Origin: Paraspadella gotoi
Lineage: Eukaryota > Chaetognatha
DNA length: 64,000 nt
NCBI GenBank assembly: GCA_051294375.1
Contig: CM119266.1
Span: 18,470,087-18,534,086 of the forward strand
Reading direction: 5' to 3'
Part shown: piece by piece, positions 57,703 through 64,000 of the stretch
Numbering within the stretch: position 1 is the stretch's first letter
How the letters are laid out: each line of letters starts with the position of its first letter
Made by a program: the position numbers and the translations under genes
Notes under the pieces: model-generated
Database searches by the model: none
Seen by the model: the letters and a program-made list of their open reading frames with translations, nothing else
What the model was told of the DNA's origin: nothing

Positions 57703-59410
57703 GATGCGTCATTATCTCCCGATAACTCCTTTTTTCCATTTTTTTTGCCAAGATATTTCTTATTTCTTCATCTTGACGTTAAAAAAAATCTCTCTAGTCT
57801 CTCCTTTTCTCCGCAGAGTGAGAGAGAGAGAAGAGCTAGAGAGAGAGACGATTGCAAGACATCGAATGAAAAGGGAAGAGGGAGAGAAAGGGAGGAGCTA
57901 GAGAGAGAGACGAATGAAAAGGGAGAGAGCGCAAGAGAGAGAGGGATATGGTGACCTTTGCTGATTTGAGTTCTGACCCATAGAAGTTTGGAACGAATAA
58001 GATTGAATTAGTTTGCTTTGATTACAAATAAACATCTGTTTAATTTATCTGTAAATTTACAGATGGTGATGGGACGGTGCGGCGCGGAATCGTTTACACA
58101 TTGACTCTGGATCGAAGCCTCGCCGTAAAAAAAAAAATCTGTGAATTCACTCCTGAAAAAAAATTTCCCTTGGAAGTCATCCGTTAAAAAATTCTACTGG
58201 TGAAATATCTGCTGAAAAAAGCCGTCACAAAAGAATTCCATGTCGTCTGGTAAGAGAAAATAAAAATAGTCGTCGTCTTCGCTATGGAATATAAATAAGG
58301 ATTAATTGACTTCATTTAAAAACGATTATAATAAATAATTTAAAATGCCAAAACCCGAAAAACTGGTCATCCGGCGGGTGACATCCAAACGGAAACTCAA
58401 CCCGCTCATAAAAAAGTAAGTTTATCTTTTTCCTTTGTGAACGCACGTCGTTTTCAGATCTGACAGAGTTCACGAGTGACATAAATATCCCACAGTTGGT
58501 GGAAATGACCTTCTGAGGATCTGCAATGCTACCGCTGCACCAATGATCACTGATGCATTGACATCGCGTCCACCAATGACCCTATCGTTCTTTACCAATT
58601 CGCGTCATTCGTAAAAAAGAATTTGGTCTTTTTTCCAAATGTGAAGAGAAGGAATTTTTTGAGTCTAGAGTCAGATCGCCCGGCCAAAAGGGAACTCTGA
58701 GGAATTAAGTAAATTTTTAATTGTAATGTATTATTGATGAAAAGCTTCCAACTGATTATCGTCCGTCGTCTATAAACCTTATTAAACGATCAACTAGAAT
58801 CGGAGACAATAGATTAAAAAAACCTAAACGCTTTTTTTTTCCTCTCTGAGAAAAGTTTTTTTTATCTGTCAGAATAATGTAAACGGGAAATCTTTAATAA
58901 GATTATATTTAATGATTCGTCGTTGTTGTCGTCATCGTCTTCATTGTCGTCGTCTCCTTTTTAAAAACGAAAGAAAGTGTTTTTCTCGATTGATTTCGAA
59001 AATCATCTGTCATCATCATCATCATCATAATCAAAATCATCATCATCATAAAGAATAAGTTTTTCTCTCTCTCTTTCTCTTCCAAAATTAAAAAAAAAAA
59101 GCTAGTAAACGATAGTGACCGGACGAAAGACCGGCCAGTCAATTCGGTGACCTCGGAAATATGTAAAAGAGAGAAATAGAGAGAGAGAGAGAGGCGAGGC
59201 ATCATAAAAGAGAGAAAGAAGTACAAAGATTCTGTCTTCCATTCCTCGTTATATCTAACAATTTTTCAGCCATATTGGTTTAAAGTTCCGCATTTCAGTT
59301 AATTAATTAAGTTTTTCGATTTAAAGATTAGGTAGTGGTTATGGTTATGTTAGGCGATAGGTTTAAGAATTGGGTTAGTGACTCGGTCAGTATTAGGGAT
59401 AGAGATTAAN
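57703..59410. other. Spacer between the two copies of the duplicated block
   Basis: Unique sequence. It includes GA-rich patches at 57820-57940, a possible short exon at 58345, an (ATC)n-like stretch near 59005-59050 and TTAGGC-like patches near 59340. Confidence 0.4.
58345..58415 (+). CDS. Possible first coding exon (23 codons)
   Basis: An ATG opens MPKPEKLVIRRVTSKRKLNP then LIKK and ends at a consensus GTAAGT donor. The exon is GC-richer than its flanks. No following exon could be identified before the duplicated block. Product unknown. Confidence 0.3.
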
Positions 59411-59433
59411 NNNNNNNNNNNNNNNNNNNNNNN

Positions 59434-60503
59434 NTCTCTCTCTACTAAACTTCGTTTTCCGTCTGTTTTGTGTCACCGTGCTCTTGTAGTAAATTGGCCG
59501 AGTGAGACTTCTGATGGAACCACAGATGGAGGCGAAGATGAACCACGGATAAAGTGGAACTGCAGATAGAACCGCTAATAGAACCACGGATTATACCATA
59601 AATAAACCACATATGAAACCACAAATAAACCACTCATGAAAACACCGATAGAACCACAGATTGAACCGAAAATAAACTACAGATGGAACCCCAAATAGAA
59701 GGACTAATAAAAAGCTTCGTTGGGCCACAGAAATGTGAGGAGGAATCCCTTCACAACCAAATTGAAATGTGAGATCTGCCGTTCCTCTCNNNNNNNNNNN
59801 NNNNNNNNNNNNNNNNNNNNNNNNNNNNNNNNNNNNNNNNNNNNNNNNNNNNNNNNNNNNNNNNNNNNNNNNNNNNNNNNNNNNNNNNNNNNNNNNNNNN
59901 NNNNNNNNNNNNNNNNNNNNNNNNNNNNNNNNNNNNNNNNNNNNNNNNNNCTCCTCCTCCTCCTCCTCCTCCTCCCTTTCCTCCTTTATTTCTTTTCTTT
60001 CTTCCTCCTCTTCCTCCCTAGCCTACCTCTTCTCCTTTCCTCCTTCTATTTTCCCTTCCTCTTTTTCTCTAGAACTTACTTCCTTTTTTCCTCCCTTCCT
60101 CCTTTTTTTTCTCTCTTATTTCATTCTTTTCTCCCTATTTCTTTCCTCCCTCTTCTACTTCCTCCCTTCCTTCCTTTTCCCTCTCTGCCTCCCTCCTTCT
60201 CTATTCGTCCCACTTCTCGTCAAGACGGTAAAAGGAATCGATTATATTGACGTTCGCGTCGNNNNNNNNNNCGTCTTCGTCGTCCTGGTTGTTGTTGTCG
60301 TCATCGTCATCGTTGTCGTGGTCGTCGACGAAATCTGCTCGTGCAGCCTCAAAAGCTGTCCTATTCGTGGTCGTCGTCGTCGTCGTCGTGGTCCTCATTT
60401 GGATTTTCGGTGTTTGACTTTTCCCCGAATGTGATTCTTTGATGTCGAATGAATTCTTCACTTTATTTTCTTTGTCCCTAATATCTTTAACATCATCATC
60501 ATT

Positions 60504-60564
<61 letters not shown>

Positions 60565-62387
60565 ACATCATCATCATCATCATCATCGTCATCCTCATCG
60601 TCATCATAATCATTGTCGTCGTCGTCATCGTCCGCTTGGTTGCCGTCTTCGTCAACAACAACCAAAAAGCAACCAAAACCACAACAACAAGAACAAGAAC
60701 AACAACAACAACGTCTTCAATAGACCGCATTCACTCGCGATACTTAACGTCTGAACCGCCACGTGTCACGTGTCACGTGTCGCGTGTCACGTCCCTCTAA
60801 TTTCGCCGCCCAAAATTCCAACGCATGACCAAATTCGATTCCATTCAGGATTGCAAATCATTTCTCTTTTGTATTTTCTTTTCTTTTTATCTTTTTCTNN
60901 NNNNNNNNNNNNNNNNNNNNNNNNNNNNNNNNNNNNNNNNNNNNNNNNNNNNNNNNNNNNNNNNNNNNNNNNNNNNNNNNNNNNNNNNNNNNNNNNNNNN
61001 NNNNNNNNNNNNNNNNNNNNNNNNNNNNNNNNNNNNNNNNNNNNNNNNNNNNNNNNNNNNNNNNNNNNNNNNNNNNNNNNNNNNNNNNNNNNNNNNNNNN
61101 NNNNNNNNNNNNNNNNNNNNNNNNNNNNNNNNNNNNNNNNCTCTCTCCTCAAATCTTCATTCACATCACGTGAACCCATGACCTTGTGACCCTTCGTGCC
61201 TTCTACAATGAGCCTCACCCGTCACCGATTCACACTCTCGCTCACAGAGAGAAGAGTGAACGGCCTCTCATTGCTTTCACTCCTATCACACTCTCACAAT
61301 CACAATTTACTCACAAAAGTCATCACAAAAAATAGTTTGTTGCTCTTAGGTCAAATTATTTTCTGTCGTCGCCGGCGGTGAGCGATTCAGGTTTTCACAA
61401 GATGAAAACAAAGTTTCACAAATTCACATTAAATTAATCCCGAGGCGGAACTAATCAGTTCGCTCGACCGACAGACCGACCGACAGATCGACCGACAGAC
61501 CGACCGACCGACTCTTGCCCGACAAAGTCGGCTAATTAAAGGCAGAGTAAGCTCACACGGTGGTGAGAGCTCTTGTTACGCCGGTCAGTCAACGCCATCA
61601 GCCACGCCCATTAGCTACGTCACCAGTTCAATCTTCCGTCACCTGTCGGTTGTCACGTCAACTGTCAGTTGCACCTGACGTCGCCTGACGTCGCCTGCCA
61701 ACCCACGACAACGCCTGTCAGGTCAAGATTACCGCTCGGGCGATCGCCACTTACTTCAAGCGACAGCGCCACCCGCGGCGCGACGACGAACTAATCAAGT
61801 CGAAATCCAAACAAGTGAACAAATTGACGAATTCGAATTTTTTGAGACAGCGGAACGAAAACAATAAAAATTGCGACTATTTTTCGAAAGCGGCCAATTT
61901 CTGTTTCTAATTCTTCAACTGGATTTTAAACCAAATTTTTAAACCTAATCTTTTTCGATAGAAATCCTTTCAAAACCCTAATCCATTATCCCTAACTTTA
62001 ATCTTTACCAAATGTCTTACCAAATTCTTAACGTAAAATATAACCGTAAATTTAAACTAGTTTTTATCTACGTTCTTTCTCGTCACTCTTCTCAATTCTT
62101 AATTTAAGTCCGAAATGAGGCGCCTTAGGAATAGATGGCCAAAAACAAATATTAAAACTCGTTCATGTCCTAAATAAAGTAAAATCTTCTACAAGTGATA
62201 CAAGTTTGCAAATGACGATTTTTTAACTACGGGCTCTCGTAATATATGTATGTAATTTAATTAAACGAAGATTAAGATAATTTTTTTAAGCTGTGAAATT
62301 ACACAAATAAGAAAAATATCCTTCTCTTTCTGTCTCTCTGTGTCTTTTTGTTTGTCAATCTGTCTGTCTGTCTCTGTCTGTCTCTCT

Positions 62388-62439
<52 letters not shown>

Positions 62440-63306
62440 AGAGAGATTTATTCTCGGGGATCTGGTTCTTGAAATCGCGCCAAAAGTGTCTCTCTCTCTC
62501 TCTCTCTGTTTCCATTACACGCTGGCTCTCAACTTTACAAAGCACGCGTGTTTCCAAGATTAAACCAGAATTAACGAGTGCCAACTTATTTTAAAATACT
62601 ACATCTGCTAGTGAACGCTCAAAAAAAAAGGTAAAAAAAGACCGTAATTATAAAAATTTAGAGTTTTAATTTTTTTCCGGAGCCGAACGACGACCTGCAA
62701 GCGACGACGAACGAAGACGACGACGACGACGACGACTACAACTACGACTATGAACGGACGACAAAAGACGAACGACGACGAAGACGAGAAAAGTCGTAAA
62801 AAAAGGGAATGAAAGAGAAACAGTGAAACCGGTTTAAATCGAAATTGAGAATCGCGATTCGAGTTGAATCGTCGCTGACTTTACTGTTCGTTCGTCTCTT
62901 TTACTCACGTTGTCTTTTTAGTTTCTCGTTGTTTCATTTGTTGTTCTTCACCCTTTTTTTGTTGTTCTTTTTTTCAGCTTCTCCTCATTTTTGTGATTAT
63001 TATGTTGTTCTTATCGTTTTGTTTTTATTTATATTGTTTTCATCGAAATTGTGGTTCTCAATCTCATGTTGTTCTCTTCGTTTTCCGATGTTCCTATGTT
63101 GTTATTTATAATTTGTCCATGTTTTTTTTCTTTTTTTTTTTTTCATACTTAGTTTTTATGTCTCAAGTTGTAATTTTATTTTATTTTGCTCTTTTTTGCT
63201 TCTTTGTAATTTTACGATTTTTCGGTTTTTTATCGTTCGTTGTTGTTGTTGTGGTTGTTGTCGTTGTCGATTTTTTTTCCCGTTTTCCGAACCTTTGCTC
63301 GTTTTT

Positions 63307-63337
<31 letters not shown>

Positions 63338-64000
63338 TCGTCGTCGATTTTTAACTTTTTCGTCTTTGAAATTTTGTTGCTCTTTTAATTGTAGTTCACG
63401 TTGTAAACGCTGCAGTCTTCCTCGTCGTCGTCGTCGTCGTCGTCGTCGGTGTGTCTGTCATTGTCATCGTCTTCCCTATTCGACATAAAAAACCGAATGA
63501 TATGTCTTTTAAACGTCAAACTTAATTTAACGAAAACAAGGAATTTACTTCGTTTGGGGCGGAAATTATTTTTTTGGGGGAAAAAAGGGAACGTTTGATG
63601 TCCTTTTTTAATTTTTTTATTCTAATTAAATGGCAACAAAAAAAAAGTGGACGCGCGCAAATGTCAAACGTTCTCTTAAAACTTTTTTTATTATCTATTC
63701 CGCTAATTGTGTAATGGTGACTCCGCTTTACTGAAAGGGATTGGGAGAAATGATCGGACGGAAAATGAGAAAATGATCGCATTGACAAGATCGGGCAACG
63801 ATTGCTGGGTCGAGGAGAATGGAATGCGAGGTTGAATACTATTCTAAAAACTTGAGACGCTCATTTTAATTTTAATTTTTCGCATGTAGTATCATTTTTT
63901 CTCCGTTTAGGATTGGTCTAGATTTAACAAAATGTTTGACGATAACGTAATAAATGTTACAGTCTGTACGCCGCATCTTTTTAAATGTTTAAATTACTCC
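59434..64000. repeat. Long duplicated block, copy 2 (with N gaps)
   Basis: Repeats 53041-57702 with many one-base gains and losses, especially in homopolymers. Runs of N lie at 59410-59433, 59790-59950, 60262-60271 and 60899-61140. It contains an expanded (ATC)n tract at 60487-60612 and (GA)n at 62391-62434. The window ends inside it. Confidence 0.9.

Overview
The window is nuclear DNA of an invertebrate-type animal. Genes are split by many short GT-AG introns (mostly 60-400 bp). Exons are GC-rich and introns and intergenic DNA are AT-rich. The proteins include animal families: Rab10, a TIPARP-like PARP, selenophosphate synthetase 1, an RIIa-fold protein of ciliary type and a protein with an MGA-type cysteine motif. 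There are tRNA-derived SINEs, a TA-flanked MITE, a DIRS-type tyrosine-recombinase retrotransposon and very long (CT)n/(GA)n tracts. The species cannot be told from the sequence.

Left end, 0-2.3 kb, all minus strand: the first exon of RAB10, a PARP with a TIPARP-like catalytic domain that carries an in-frame stop and a reading-frame conflict, and a diverged Rab10-like paralogue whose G3 and G4 nucleotide-binding motifs are altered. Region 2.3-5.7 kb is SINE remnants and AT-rich DNA.

5.7-23.1 kb, plus strand: one large zinc-finger gene. I could chain 24 exons with matching splice phases from 5748 to a stop at 23069, giving about 2,180 residues (5' end not fixed). Five tandem copies of a roughly 130-residue module, each with a divergent zinc-finger pair, are followed by more classical fingers and a long terminal exon. 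Its introns hold a MITE with SINEs nested inside it, several other SINEs, and a 5.26 kb DIRS element in sense orientation. The DIRS copy has split inverted terminal repeats and an internal complementary region (ICR). The ICR lies inside a predicted spliceosomal intron of the element's own gag. Many frameshifts and lost catalytic residues show the copy is dead.

23.9-25.1 kb: a small acidic RIIa-fold protein gene with a likely GC-AG intron. 26.3-30.7 kb: an eight-exon selenophosphate synthetase 1 gene whose 2.2 kb intron holds an antisense acidic ORF. 30.7-38.2 kb: AT-rich DNA in which I see no gene. 38.3-43.3 kb: a two-exon gene for a 1,138-residue Ala/Ser-rich protein with the MGA-type motif; its intron carries a (CT)n tract and an 18-bp minisatellite.

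43.4-64 kb: mainly microsatellites, minisatellites and polypyrimidine DNA, with no gene I can support beyond a possible short first exon at 58345. The last 4.6 kb (59434-64000) repeats 53041-57702 almost entirely, with scattered one-base indels and runs of N. This looks more like an assembly duplication than biology.
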